This document shows positions 1-8,880 of a DNA stretch of 64,000 bases, piece after piece (the stretch's first letter is position 1; each line of letters starts with the position of its first letter). The notes below the pieces were generated by a model. It made no database searches. It worked only from the letters and a program-made list of their open reading frames with translations, and was not told the DNA's origin. The translations under genes and the position numbers were made by a program. The DNA is taken from positions 372,001-436,000 of the forward strand of contig JAVJSV010000011.1 in NCBI GenBank assembly GCA_040219235.1, in the 5' to 3' direction. This DNA is from Rhodospirillaceae bacterium (GTDB lineage Bacteria; Pseudomonadota; Alphaproteobacteria; Rhodospirillales; Rhodospirillaceae).

Positions 1-2208
1 GTGGCCATACAGGAGACATTGCCTCAGGATGTGACGTTGCATGACGACATTTTCAGCCAAAGTAAGTTTATTGAAACAGCGGTGGCAAACGTTGAAGAGG
101 CGTTGCGCGATGGCGCGATTTTGGTGGCCATCGTGCTGTTTCTGTTTCTGCTGAATGTGCGCACAACGTTGATTACCTTGACGGCCATCCCGCTGTCGCT
201 GGTGCTCACACTGATGGTATTTCAGGCCCTGGGCCTGTCCATCAACACCATGACTCTCGGTGGCATCGCCATTGCCATCGGGCAATTGGTCGATGATGCC
301 ATTGTCGGCGTGGAAAACACCTATCGGCGTTTACGGCAAAACCGGCAGAAGGGGGAACCGAAAGATCCGCTGGTTGTGGTGCGTGAGGCCACCCAGGAGG
401 TGCGCGATCCGATTATCTTTGCGACCTTTATTGTGATCCTCGTGTTCCTGCCGCTGTTTGCCTTGTCGGGCGTTGAAGGACGCATCTTTACGCCACTGGG
501 GATCGCGTATGTGACCTCTATTGGCGCGTCGCTGATCGTCTTTCTGACCGCAACCCCGGCGTTGTGTGCCTACCTGCTGCCGCGGATGAAACAGATGGAC
601 GCGGAAAAAGACGGCCTGGTGGTGCGGGGCATCAAGTGGGTGCAGGCGCAAATTTTGAGAGTATTGCTGCCACTGCGCTATGGGGTGTTCGCGGTGTTTG
701 CCGTGTTGCTGGGCTTTGGTGTGTGGTTGACCAGTGAATTTGGTCAAGCCTTTCTGCCCGAGTTCAACGAAGGTGCGCTGAATGTGTCGGTGGTGATGGC
801 GCCGGGAACCGCATTGGCGGAGTCCAATCGCATCGCGGCGACGGCGGAACGTCTGGTGTTGGAGGTGCCGGAAGTCATTAAGGTGGGCCGCCGGTCTGGC
901 CGTGCCGAAAATGATGAGCACGCGGAGAGCATCAATGTGTCTGAGCTGGAGTTCTTTTTGCAGCCCTCGGACCGCGCCCGCGAGGAGATCATTGAAGACA
1001 TTCGTACCCGGATGGAGCAAATCCCCGGTGTGCTGACCAATATTGGTCAGCCTCTGTCGCATCGTATTGATCACGCCCTCTCAGGGGTGCGGGCGCAAAT
1101 TGCCCTGAAAATTTTTGGCGATGATATGGCCGAGTTGCGACGGTTGGCGCGGTTGGTCGAAGCCGAGGTGGAAACCGTAGAAGGCATCGTGGATCTCAGT
1201 GTCGAGCAGCAGGTGCTGACGGGGCAACTGCATATTCGCGTCGATCGTGAGCAAATTCTCAACCGGGGTCTGACGGTGGCCGATGTGGCCGACTACACCG
1301 AGTTGGCGCTGAACGGCAGAACCATGGGTCAGGTGATTGACGGCATCCGGACCTATGATCTGATCGCCCGCTTTGATGATGAAACGCGCGCTTCGGAAGA
1401 CTCTATTCGGGCGTTGCCAATTGAAGTGGCCGAGGGTGGGTATGTGCCTCTGGAGTTGTTAGCTTCAATAGACGAAGCGCTGGGCGCGAACGTCATCAAT
1501 CGCGAGAACAGCCAGCGACGCATCATCGTGCAGGCCAATGTGGCGGGCCGGGATCTGGTGAGTGTGGTGCAAGACATTCAAGGCCGTATCAACGCGGATG
1601 TGGAAATTCCCTCCGGGTACTTTGTGGTGTACGGCGGCGAATATGAGAGTCAGTCAGCGGCCTTGAACGCCATCGTGCTGTTGGCGGGGTTGGCGTTTCT
1701 CGGCATGTTCCTGGTGCTCTACGCGCATCTCGGCAGCATCAACTTTGCCATCCAGGTTATGTTGTCGGTGCCACTGGCGTTTGTGGGGGCGGTGATTGGG
1801 GTGTGGGCGACCGGCGGTGTGTTGTCCATCGCCACGGTGATCGGCTTCATTACGTTGACCGGCATCGCCGCCCGTAACGGTATTTTGATGATCAATCACT
1901 ATTTGTATTTAATGCGCGAGGAAGGCGCCGCGTTTGACACGGCGATGATCACCCGTGGCACCCAGGAAAGAATCATTCCGGTGCTGATGACGGCATTGAC
2001 CGCCATTTTGGCGCTGGTGCCTATATTGCTGACGCCGGACGAACCAGGTCGCGAGATTTTGCATCCGGTCGCCGTGGTTATTTTTTCTGGTCTTCTGTCG
2101 TCTACCCTCTTGGATCTCACCCTGCGGCCTCTGGTGTTTTGGACCTTTGGCCGCAAAGCTGTTGCAAAAAGATTACCCGGTCATATGGCCGCCGTTCCCG
2201 CTGAATAG
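1..2208 (+). CDS. Heavy-metal RND efflux pump inner-membrane subunit (CzcA/CusA-like), 5' truncated by window edge
   Basis: This is the C-terminal ~735 residues of a proton-driven RND transporter that exports substrate from periplasm or cytoplasm through a tripartite pump. Visible: a first block of membrane helices with the motif GQLVDDAIVGVENTYRRLR, typical of the heavy-metal (HME) branch; a following ALSGVEGRIFTPLGIAYV segment at TM5-TM6; a large periplasmic porter/docking region (about residues 240-560); and a second helix bundle ending in GRKAVAKR. HME-RND proteins are usually about 1030 residues, so some 300 N-terminal residues should lie upstream of base 1; the GTG at base 1 is not taken as the true start. 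The next two genes, a His-rich periplasmic protein and a CDF-like transporter, fit a metal-resistance operon. The metal cannot be told from sequence alone. Confidence 0.9.
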   Translation: MAIQETLPQDVTLHDDIFSQSKFIETAVANVEEALRDGAILVAIVLFLFLLNVRTTLITLTAIPLSLVLTLMVFQALGLSINTMTLGGIAIAIGQLVDDAIVGVENTYRRLRQNRQKGEPKDPLVVVREATQEVRDPIIFATFIVILVFLPLFALSGVEGRIFTPLGIAYVTSIGASLIVFLTATPALCAYLLPRMKQMDAEKDGLVVRGIKWVQAQILRVLLPLRYGVFAVFAVLLGFGVWLTSEFGQAFLPEFNEGALNVSVVMAPGTALAESNRIAATAERLVLEVPEVIKVGRRSGRAENDEHAESINVSELEFFLQPSDRAREEIIEDIRTRMEQIPGVLTNIGQPLSHRIDHALSGVRAQIALKIFGDDMAELRRLARLVEAEVETVEGIVDLSVEQQVLTGQLHIRVDREQILNRGLTVADVADYTELALNGRTMGQVIDGIRTYDLIARFDDETRASEDSIRALPIEVAEGGYVPLELLASIDEALGANVINRENSQRRIIVQANVAGRDLVSVVQDIQGRINADVEIPSGYFVVYGGEYESQSAALNAIVLLAGLAFLGMFLVLYAHLGSINFAIQVMLSVPLAFVGAVIGVWATGGVLSIATVIGFITLTGIAARNGILMINHYLYLMREEGAAFDTAMITRGTQERIIPVLMTALTAILALVPILLTPDEPGREILHPVAVVIFSGLLSSTLLDLTLRPLVFWTFGRKAVAKRLPGHMAAVPAE

Positions 2209-2221
2209 AAGGAAAACAAAA

Positions 2222-2635
2222 ATGAAATATGCAATCACACTTCTCGTGGCTTTGATGTTTACCGCTCCTGCTGTGGCGCAACCCACGCACAGTCACAACC
2301 ATAACCACAAGGTTGATTTTATGTCCCTGGATGAAGGCTGGTCTCAGCTGGAAATGGTTGCGGCTGAAATCAAGGCGGCTGTGAAGGCAGAAAATTTGGA
2401 GGCGCTGCACGACTTGTCGGATCAACTGCACGCGGTTGCGGAGGGGCTGAAACGGTTTAACAAGGATGTGCCCAAGCCCAATCAGATGCGCTACACCTCA
2501 AGCCTTAACCAAATTCTGAGCTTGAGTGACCGCCTGCATCAGGCGTATGAGCGCAATGACTTGGTCGCCGCCCAGCGCCTGGTGCCACAACTCAACGGCA
2601 TGGTGCAGTTGCTGATGGCCAGCGCAGAAAGTTAA
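2222..2635 (+). CDS. Small His-rich periplasmic protein next to metal efflux genes
   Basis: A 137-residue protein beginning 13 bp after the RND gene. The start at 2222 is chosen because AGAAGGA-like sequence lies just upstream and the protein then opens with a clean signal peptide (MKYAITLLVALMF..., cleavage near AVA-QP). The mature N-terminus carries HSHNHNHK, a likely metal-binding stretch; the remainder is predicted helical, with many Leu/Glu/Asp residues and no cysteine. I do not recognise a named family. From position and the His cluster I infer a periplasmic metal-binding or sensing accessory of the RND pump, comparable in role, not shown in homology, to small proteins found beside czc or cus operons. 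Confidence 0.75.
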   Translation: MKYAITLLVALMFTAPAVAQPTHSHNHNHKVDFMSLDEGWSQLEMVAAEIKAAVKAENLEALHDLSDQLHAVAEGLKRFNKDVPKPNQMRYTSSLNQILSLSDRLHQAYERNDLVAAQRLVPQLNGMVQLLMASAES

Positions 2636-2682
2636 AGAGCTTAAGTATTTACTGTGAGAGCCAGGAGAATGAGAGGCTGAGT

Positions 2683-3300
2683 ATGAGCGGCTGCTGTGAC
2701 GATGATGACGTTGGATTTGACGGCAGCTCGGTGCCGTACCGCAATGCGCTGATCGCGGTTATTCTCATCAACGGAGCGATGTTCGGGATTGAGGCCACAG
2801 TCGGTTTTGCCGCCATGTCGCAGGCCCTTAAGGCTGATGCTCTGGATTTTCTGGGGGATACACTCACCTATGCGATCAGTTTGTGGGCCGTCGGAAAATC
2901 CCTGACCGTGCGGGCGCGCACGGCGTTTATCAAAGGTGTAAGCCTCGGCGCAATGGGCCTGATAGTGCTGGCAATAACTGCGTATCGCGTGATTATTCAA
3001 GGCAGCCCAGATGGCGAAGCGATGGGGCTTATTGGCGGCCTGGCGTTGGCAGCCAATCTTATCAGCGCGCTTATTCTTCTGAAGTTCCGCAACGGTGATG
3101 CCAATGTTCAATCCGTTTGGCTGTGTACGCGCAACGACGCCATTGGCAACGTGGCGGTGATTTGTGCGGCTGGCTTGGTGATCTGGACGGCTTCCCCATG
3201 GCCGGATCTGATTGTTGCCGCAGCGATGGCCGCGTTGTTTTTGCAGTCGTCGGTGAAAATCATCCGCCAGGCGCGGGGTGAGCTTGCCGCTGCCGCATAA
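2683..3300 (+). CDS. Cation diffusion facilitator-like membrane transporter
   Basis: A 205-residue, six-helix membrane protein resembling the membrane domain of CDF (cation diffusion facilitator) metal/proton antiporters. The N-terminus has CCDDDD, possibly metal-binding. The segment KADALDFLGDTLTYAISL matches the TM2 signature of the family, where HxxxD or DxxxD ligands sit, and TRNDAIGNVAVI matches TM5 with its conserved N-D. The cytoplasmic C-terminal metal-binding domain of full-length CDF proteins (about 300 residues) is absent, as in short family members. It follows the RND gene and the His-rich protein on the same strand with a 47-bp gap, so cotranscription is likely. It ends 6 bp before the convergent lptD stop. 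Confidence 0.8.
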   Translation: MSGCCDDDDVGFDGSSVPYRNALIAVILINGAMFGIEATVGFAAMSQALKADALDFLGDTLTYAISLWAVGKSLTVRARTAFIKGVSLGAMGLIVLAITAYRVIIQGSPDGEAMGLIGGLALAANLISALILLKFRNGDANVQSVWLCTRNDAIGNVAVICAAGLVIWTASPWPDLIVAAAMAALFLQSSVKIIRQARGELAAAA

Positions 3301-3306
3301 CAACGC

Positions 3307-5559
3307 TTACTGATCGACACCCACGCTGGAAGACAACCGGACCTCGCCGATGGTCTTCAGAGTGAAGCGTAAGATGACCGAGAAGCCGCTCTGGAAATCG
3401 CGGTCTTCAGTATTGTCATCGGCAATGTCGAGGCCAAACACAAAGCAGTCATCTTCGTACTCAATGCCAATGGAGGAGCGGATCGAGCCGCCGCCTGGGC
3501 CAAGGTCTTCGCGGTGGGTTCCTCTCAACGACCAGAATTTAGACAGGCGGGTGTCGAAGAAGGCATAGAGTTCTTCGCGATCGCCAAACTCAGGCGTCAA
3601 AGGATCGCTTTGCTTGATATAAATATAGTTGGTGCCAAGCCGGAACAGATCATTGCCGGCCACAGCGCTGACCTCGCTGCGTTCCGTGCTGAAGTCATCT
3701 TGATCAAGACGGAAGCGGTAAGACAGATTGAGATAGTTTGCCGGGCGGAAGGTGATCCGCCCCACATAATCTGAGAACCGGTCGCGCAAACCTGATTCCA
3801 AAGCAAAGGTTTCATCTTCGTGGAAGCGATAGCTTTGGCCCAGCATGACATCTAATGATTTGCCGGTCGCGCCAAAGGCGGACCATCGCAGACCATAGTT
3901 GATTCGCGCGCCGCCTTCGACCCTATCATAACCGGAGAACCGCTGCTCTGAGAACAGGTTGGTGTCATCAAACTCGAAGTCACGGCTGTCTTCGTTGGGA
4001 ATGGTGTCGGGATTTTGTCCAATGGGGCTGACCACGCCCTGGACAATGGGTTCCAGGGTTTGCGTAAGGAAGGAGCCGGATTTAACCAGCGGATAACGCC
4101 ACTCCACTGACAGTTGTGGAATCGCCCGTCCTTCAAACCCGGTAAATGTGCCGCCGGTGATCGGGTCGGTGACATCTCTGACGTAATACCCATCGCCGCG
4201 CACGGTGGCCCGCAGCGTGTACATGTCGCCCATCTCGCCGATGTACGGCACGTTCCAGCCCAGGGTGGTTGAGAGTCTGGTTTGGTCGCTGCCGTTGTCG
4301 CGGTAAATGGCTAAGGCGCTGGCATCTGCGGTGAAGTAGCCGCCACCGCGTACCGGCTTGCCAACAAAGCTGTAGTCGATCAACGGGGCCACCAGCGGTG
4401 TTGAGCCGGCAGCGGTGGTGCGGCGTTGTCTCTGGAAGTGGTAGGCATTGACTGCAAAGTAAGACTGCGTGCCGAAGCGTTCGGCGAATGCATTGGTGGT
4501 CAGCCAGGTTGGAGCGTCAAAGTCGTAGCGCCTTAAATAGGTGTCGTCTGAGGCAAGGTGGACGTCAGCCCCGGTGCGCCAGCGTTCATCAATATCCCAG
4601 CGCGCGCGGGCCCTCAGATGTCCACGGAAGTCTTTCGGGTTGTCGTCATCATCGGCCACGACGCTGCCGAAGACTCTGAATTCTCCTTCAGAAAACAGCT
4701 GCCGGTATTCGCCTGTTGCCCCGCGCCCTGCCGAAGACGTGTAGAGCGGCGTCAGGGTTGCGTCTTTGTCCGGTGCAATGCTCCAGTAATAGGGTTGCGC
4801 GTAAGAGAAGCCTAAGTTGCTGCCGCCGCCAATGGATGGGGCCAGGAGACCGGACTTCCGGTCAGCGGTTGGATCGGGGTGGGCGAGGTAAGGACTGTAA
4901 AAAACAGGAACACCCAACAGTTCGATCCAGGCGTCGTTGTAGGTCATCATCTGATCATCCTGATCGTGGATGACTTTGCGGGCCTTGATTTGCCAGACTG
5001 GCTCGCCGTCGCAATTCAAGTCGCAGGCGGTGTACACCGCATTGCGTAATTCATTGACGTTGCCATCCTGGCGCCGTATGAGGCGTGCGGCCATACGCGA
5101 GTTATCGGCCAGAAGCACCTGGACTTCCCGGGCGAAGCCTTCTTTTAAATCGCCGCTGATCTGGGCTTCATCGAGGAACATCACCGTGCCATTGGTATCA
5201 ACAATGGAGACGTTGCCTTTGGCGGTGACCAGATCGGCATCTTGATCATAGGTTACTTGATCTGCCAGCAGGATGCGGCCATCCCGTTCAATTTCAACGT
5301 TGCCAATGGCGGTCACGATGTTGGTGTTTTCGTCAAACCGCATTTCATTGGCCAGGAGCAACGTTTCGTCGTCTTGGTTTTGGGCTGGCGCCGGGGTCTG
5401 CGCTTGCGCCGGGGATGCTATGAACGTTGCGGTGGCAGACAGCACTGAGACAGATAGTCCCGGAACAGAAAAGACCGAAATCAGCAGGGCTTGCCTCAGC
5501 CGCGAGCAGAAAGCCGGGGGCTGCGAAATTCGGTGCCTAAGGGTGGAAAACAAAATCAT
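3307..5559 (-). CDS. lptD: LPS-assembly protein LptD
   Basis: An outer-membrane protein of 750 residues that, with LptE, inserts lipopolysaccharide into the outer leaflet. The start at 5559 gives MILFSTLRHRI, then a hydrophobic signal region ending near ASPAQAQ. Next comes a repeated beta-jellyroll (OstA/LptA-like) domain at about residues 60-180 with 'ADQVTYDQDADLVTAKGNV'-type repeats, then a long beta-barrel domain rich in alternating aromatic/polar strands up to the C-terminus. Upstream ATG codons would add a cysteine-rich stretch that overlaps lptF, so they are rejected. The gene lies 10 bp downstream of lptF on the same strand. Downstream surA/pdxA/ksgA, often adjacent in alphaproteobacteria, are absent here. 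Three cysteines are visible in the mature part: two in TACDLNC and one late in the barrel (EDDCFVF). Confidence 0.93.
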   Translation of the reverse strand: MILFSTLRHRISQPPAFCSRLRQALLISVFSVPGLSVSVLSATATFIASPAQAQTPAPAQNQDDETLLLANEMRFDENTNIVTAIGNVEIERDGRILLADQVTYDQDADLVTAKGNVSIVDTNGTVMFLDEAQISGDLKEGFAREVQVLLADNSRMAARLIRRQDGNVNELRNAVYTACDLNCDGEPVWQIKARKVIHDQDDQMMTYNDAWIELLGVPVFYSPYLAHPDPTADRKSGLLAPSIGGGSNLGFSYAQPYYWSIAPDKDATLTPLYTSSAGRGATGEYRQLFSEGEFRVFGSVVADDDDNPKDFRGHLRARARWDIDERWRTGADVHLASDDTYLRRYDFDAPTWLTTNAFAERFGTQSYFAVNAYHFQRQRRTTAAGSTPLVAPLIDYSFVGKPVRGGGYFTADASALAIYRDNGSDQTRLSTTLGWNVPYIGEMGDMYTLRATVRGDGYYVRDVTDPITGGTFTGFEGRAIPQLSVEWRYPLVKSGSFLTQTLEPIVQGVVSPIGQNPDTIPNEDSRDFEFDDTNLFSEQRFSGYDRVEGGARINYGLRWSAFGATGKSLDVMLGQSYRFHEDETFALESGLRDRFSDYVGRITFRPANYLNLSYRFRLDQDDFSTERSEVSAVAGNDLFRLGTNYIYIKQSDPLTPEFGDREELYAFFDTRLSKFWSLRGTHREDLGPGGGSIRSSIGIEYEDDCFVFGLDIADDNTEDRDFQSGFSVILRFTLKTIGEVRLSSSVGVDQ

Positions 5560-5569
5560 GCAGAAGGCT

Positions 5570-6700
5570 TTAGACGGAACCAGGGTGTGGACGCAATGAA
5601 AAGGGCAACAAAGCGCGTAAACGATGTGGTGCGAGAACAAGAACGCCAATCATCAGGGGCACCAAAGCCACGATATACAATAAAGGTACGAACAAAAGGT
5701 TTTTTGCGGCCAGGCTCGCGGCGCTGAGGTTTGCAGCTTCAACGAGCACCACGCAGATAATCGCAACACTGATTCGCTTAACCTGGCCCTGGCGATTAAA
5801 GGTGCCGGTTAAGATGAACGCCAGGGCAATCGCGGTCAGGGACAGATTGAACAGCGGATTGGTCAGGCGCTGGTGGCCTTCGACCCTGAGACGCCGGACA
5901 TTACGTGGCTTGATGCCATCCTCTTCGCTAAGCGTGAACAGCTCTGTGATTGTGCGTTCGCGGTTGTCGGTAAAGCGTGAATCGCCTGTGGTTTCAATCA
6001 GGCCCAAGTCGACCGTGTAATTGTCAAAGTACAGGAGAGAAATATCGCCGCGACCGGGTGTGACTTCCTGGCGACTGCCCTTGGTCAGTTTGACACGAGG
6101 GCCGTTCGGTCCTGAGATGACGGCACCATCTTCGGCCATGAGGGTGATGCTGGTGTCGTTGTCCCGTTGATCGTGAACCAGGATGCCCAGTAGTTCTCCG
6201 GTGGGGCCGCGCTCGCGCACATACACCGTCAATCCTTTGCCCACCTGATTGAACGTGCCTTCGCGCAACATGACTTGAGACATATCGCTGCGCGCTGTCC
6301 ATTGAATCTCTTTGAAGGCGCGCATCGACATGGGGCCATAGTGCAAGGTGAGGGCGTATCCAACAATCGTGGCAAGAACGGCCATAATGGCAGCAGGTTT
6401 GGCCAATCCCCATTGGCTGATCCCGGCCGCTTGAGCGACGACCAATTCGCGGTCCAGGGTCATCTTATTGTAGATAAACAGCACCACGAGAAATAACGCG
6501 ATGGGCAGGATGATGACGACGACATTGGGCAGCAGCAACAGGGTCATCTCCAGCCACGTGCCGATCGAGAGTCCTTTGTTGATGATCAATTCAATAAAGC
6601 CGAGCGACTGGGTCAGCCACAAAATATAAACCAGCACGCCAGTGACGATCAGGGTGCCAATAACGAGGTGACGCAGGATATAGCGGGTTAAGCCGGTCAT
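5570..6700 (-). CDS. lptF: LPS export ABC transporter permease LptF
   Basis: A 376-residue permease of the LptB2FG transporter, which extracts LPS from the inner membrane and feeds it to the LptC/A/D bridge. Visible: TM1 with ILWLTQSLGFIELIINKGLS, a hallmark of LptF rather than LptG; two further N-terminal helices; a periplasmic beta-jellyroll region (about residues 130-260); and three C-terminal helices (IALAFILTGTFN onwards). The start at 6700 (MTGLTRYILRHL) is chosen because family members start a few residues before TM1; the longer reading adds a non-conserved extension. LptG, normally the next gene before lptD, is not here: lptD follows directly after 10 bp. LptG would have to be encoded elsewhere. 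Confidence 0.9.
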   Translation of the reverse strand: MTGLTRYILRHLVIGTLIVTGVLVYILWLTQSLGFIELIINKGLSIGTWLEMTLLLLPNVVVIILPIALFLVVLFIYNKMTLDRELVVAQAAGISQWGLAKPAAIMAVLATIVGYALTLHYGPMSMRAFKEIQWTARSDMSQVMLREGTFNQVGKGLTVYVRERGPTGELLGILVHDQRDNDTSITLMAEDGAVISGPNGPRVKLTKGSRQEVTPGRGDISLLYFDNYTVDLGLIETTGDSRFTDNRERTITELFTLSEEDGIKPRNVRRLRVEGHQRLTNPLFNLSLTAIALAFILTGTFNRQGQVKRISVAIICVVLVEAANLSAASLAAKNLLFVPLLYIVALVPLMIGVLVLAPHRLRALLPFSLRPHPGSV

Positions 6701-6910
6701 GATGCGCGAAGTATAGGGTGCATGGCCAATCCGGCAAACACTGGAGACGCGGTTATTTGTTTGAAAGCTCAATAGCTTATGACGATTTTTGTGTCTTCAG
6801 GGTGGCATTTTTAGGGCAATATGCCTTAGTCTTCCCTCGCCGCGCCGCCTAAGGTAGATATGTTCTGAAGTGTTACGCGGTCATCTGATTGAAGAAGGCG
6901 AACCTATTCC

Positions 6911-7435
6911 ATGAGACGAGCACAAAAAATGAGCCTCTTGGGCGCGGTTGCTTTGGCCAGCAGTCTGGTCACGCCGCCTACGCTTGCCGCAGATATGAAC
7001 TGCGCAAATCCGGCCACGGTGGACGCGTTTACCGTGCGGGACTTGCAAAGCCGCTTAACGGTTGCAGGTTTGGCCTGCGGGCAGCGGACTTCTTACAATG
7101 CTTTTGTGAAGGCGTATGAGTCCGACCTCGGTCGCTCGGGACGAAATCTCGTGGCGCATTTTCGGGCTGGCGGGAATGGTGCACGGGCGCTTGATAGTCA
7201 TGTGACGCACGCGGCAAATGCGGCATCACTCTGGCATAGCAAAGACTCAGATGCTTTTTGTGCGGAGTCAGCACGGTTGTTTCGTGATCTGTTGAGTGAG
7301 TCGAAGCGCTCGTTGATGCAGGTGGCGCGGACGGCAATGTTGCCTTTGGTTCAAAAGCCTGTGGTCTGTACAGCAGAGGCGTCAACACCTGCTGACGACC
7401 CTGAAGCTTCTTTAGTGAATTATTCCGCCCAGTAA
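6911..7435 (+). CDS. Secreted hypothetical protein
   Basis: A 174-residue protein with a signal peptide (MRRAQKMSLLGAVALASSLV, cleavage near LAA-DM). The mature part has cysteines at NCANP, LACGQ, AFCAES and VVCTA, which could pair as two disulfides. A central region (about residues 55-150) is predicted helical, with the motif AFVKAYESDLGRSGRNLVAHFRAGG. No family is recognised. It lies alone, divergent from lptF and convergent with the OmpA-like gene, with a hairpin between the two 3' ends. An ATG at 6911 preceded by a GAAGAAGG-like region supports the start. Function unknown. Confidence 0.65.
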   Translation: MRRAQKMSLLGAVALASSLVTPPTLAADMNCANPATVDAFTVRDLQSRLTVAGLACGQRTSYNAFVKAYESDLGRSGRNLVAHFRAGGNGARALDSHVTHAANAASLWHSKDSDAFCAESARLFRDLLSESKRSLMQVARTAMLPLVQKPVVCTAEASTPADDPEASLVNYSAQ

Positions 7436-7468
7436 CATGTTTTAGTCAGTGACGGTTTCTGGCCCGCA

Positions 7469-7495
7469 ACACGTGCTGGAAAATCCAGCACGTGT
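7469..7495. terminator. Strong hairpin between convergent genes
   Basis: A perfect 12-bp stem with an AAA loop (arms ACACGTGCTGGA and TCCAGCACGTGT). It sits between the stop of the secreted hypothetical protein and that of the OmpA-like gene. There is no U-tract on either side, so it may act as a bidirectional block or an mRNA 3'-end stabiliser rather than a classical intrinsic terminator. Confidence 0.6.
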
Positions 7496-7507
7496 GGGGT
7501 GTGGTGT

Positions 7508-8587
7508 TTAGTCGATGATGATTTCAACGCGGCGGTTTTGCGGTTCGCGCACACCATCGTTGGTGGGGACCAGGTTTTCTGATTCACCTTTCCACAGGAT
7601 GACGATTTCATTTTCCGGAATACCCCGGCGCACCAGTTCTGCTTTCACAGCCTGAGCGCGACGTTCTGACAATCCTAAGTTGTAGGCGGTTGAACCTGCA
7701 CGGTCCGCGTGGCCGGTTGCGGTGATGCGGGCAGAGCCCTCACGTGAGGCATAGGCTGCGGCATCGTTGACGATGTTCGCGGCAATGCCGGTCAGGTTGG
7801 ATTTATCAAAGTCAAAGAACACGATGAACTTTTCTGGACCCTTGGGCTCAGGCATCGGGGCTGGCGCTGGCGCTGGGGCCGGTGGTGGCGGAGCGGGTTG
7901 TGCAACCGGTGTCGGCTCAGGCTTTGGTTCCCATAACGCAAAACGCAGACCAACAACAATGTTATGGCTGCGGTTGTCATGATCCAGAGCGGTGAGGCCA
8001 GCGGGGACTGCGCTGTAGTCCAGGCCGGTCGAGTTCAGGTAGCGATAATCGAGAGTGAAGTCGAGACGCTCTGTGATCGGGAAAGATGCACCGACGATGC
8101 CCTGGTAAGCAAAGTCGCGCTCATTGCCATCGAAAAAGGCAGGGGCTGTTGCTGATGTTGAAACTGTTTCCCACCCGGTCCAGGCAAGGCCAACGCCTGC
8201 GCCGATGGAAACCGTGAGATCTGTGCCAGTATCGATATCAAACAACAGATTGCCCATTGTGGTGATCGTATCCTGGCTGCCACTTGCGGCAAACGGACCA
8301 ACGGTATCGACATTGGCGTCGCGATAACCCAGCTCAAATTCTGTTCTGAAGCCTTCGGCCCATTTCCAGCCGACGGCACCAAGACCGACGATACCGTTTT
8401 TGATATCAACTTCGGTTGCTGTTCCACCGATGGTTACGTCGTTGGTGCGTGGCTTGTGGAGCCCAATACCGCCTGCGACGTATGGTCCTTCTTCAATTGC
8501 CATGGCCTGGCCGCCAAACAAAGCGCCGCCAAAGGCGAGACTGGCGATCATGGCTGTGGTGGCCATCAACGTACGGGTAGAAGACAT
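7508..8587 (-). CDS. OmpA-family outer membrane protein
   Basis: A 359-residue outer-membrane protein tying the outer membrane to peptidoglycan. Signal peptide at residues 1-30 (ends ...GGQAMA-IE). An eight-strand OmpA-like beta-barrel covers about residues 31-220 (GPYVAGGIGLHKPRTNDV to VVGLRFALW). A Pro/Ala linker (about 220-248, PAPPPPAPAPAPAP) leads to a C-terminal OmpA/MotB peptidoglycan-binding domain with FFDFDKSNLT, TGHADRAGSTAYNLGLSERRA and NRRVEI, where the Asp and Arg that grip diaminopimelate are conserved. GGAG stands 8 bases before the ATG. It is a single-gene unit and likely an abundant porin-like structural protein; whether it forms an open pore cannot be judged. Confidence 0.9.
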   Translation of the reverse strand: MSSTRTLMATTAMIASLAFGGALFGGQAMAIEEGPYVAGGIGLHKPRTNDVTIGGTATEVDIKNGIVGLGAVGWKWAEGFRTEFELGYRDANVDTVGPFAASGSQDTITTMGNLLFDIDTGTDLTVSIGAGVGLAWTGWETVSTSATAPAFFDGNERDFAYQGIVGASFPITERLDFTLDYRYLNSTGLDYSAVPAGLTALDHDNRSHNIVVGLRFALWEPKPEPTPVAQPAPPPPAPAPAPAPMPEPKGPEKFIVFFDFDKSNLTGIAANIVNDAAAYASREGSARITATGHADRAGSTAYNLGLSERRAQAVKAELVRRGIPENEIVILWKGESENLVPTNDGVREPQNRRVEIIID

Positions 8588-8711
8588 ATTGTTAAGCTCC
8601 TGAAACGCGAGAAATTAGCATGCGACCCTTAGTTTATAGGAAGGGCTGTGACTATTCAAACTTGTGTACACGGGGGTGTACCTTAAGTACATGATTTCAA
8701 TCATATAGCAC

Positions 8712-8742
8712 TTTGCCAATAGGGAACGATATGATTGGCAAA
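8712..8742. promoter_or_regulatory. 9-bp inverted repeat enclosing a ribosome site and start codon
   Basis: TTTGCCAAT at 8712-8720 pairs perfectly with ATTGGCAAA at 8734-8742. The 13-base loop contains AGGGA and the ATG at 8731 of the small ORF described next. In RNA the start region would sit in the loop of a hairpin; as DNA it could be an operator. The role is inferred. Confidence 0.4.
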
Positions 8743-8880
8743 AGGTTCCCAGTTTATGGGCTGATTTTATATCTCAGTATCATTATTGCATCACCAGCGA
8801 CGATGCATGAGAGGGTGCCGCAGAGGAAAATGCTGGCGCCAGATGCGGTCACGGACTCCGCTAGATTGGAAATGGCTTAG
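8731..8880 (+). CDS. Candidate 49-residue secreted or membrane small protein
   Basis: An open frame beginning MIGKRFPVYGLILYLSIIIA followed by SPATMHERVP, which looks like a signal peptide or single membrane anchor with a short polar tail. AGGGA lies 6 bases before the ATG. The last four bases overlap the 3' end of the oppositely oriented FAD oxidase gene. It is too short for codon statistics, and no homolog is known to me. It fills an otherwise empty 290-bp gap, which also holds a GTACAC-GGGG-GTGTAC inverted repeat at 8666-8681. Confidence 0.35.
   Translation: MIGKRFPVYGLILYLSIIIASPATMHERVPQRKMLAPDAVTDSARLEMA

Noticed and set aside
331-1074. Long minus-strand open frame inside the RND pump gene
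   Set aside because: His/Gln/Arg-rich antisense reading of a GC-rich gene with no ribosome site; the opposite frame is a clear transporter.
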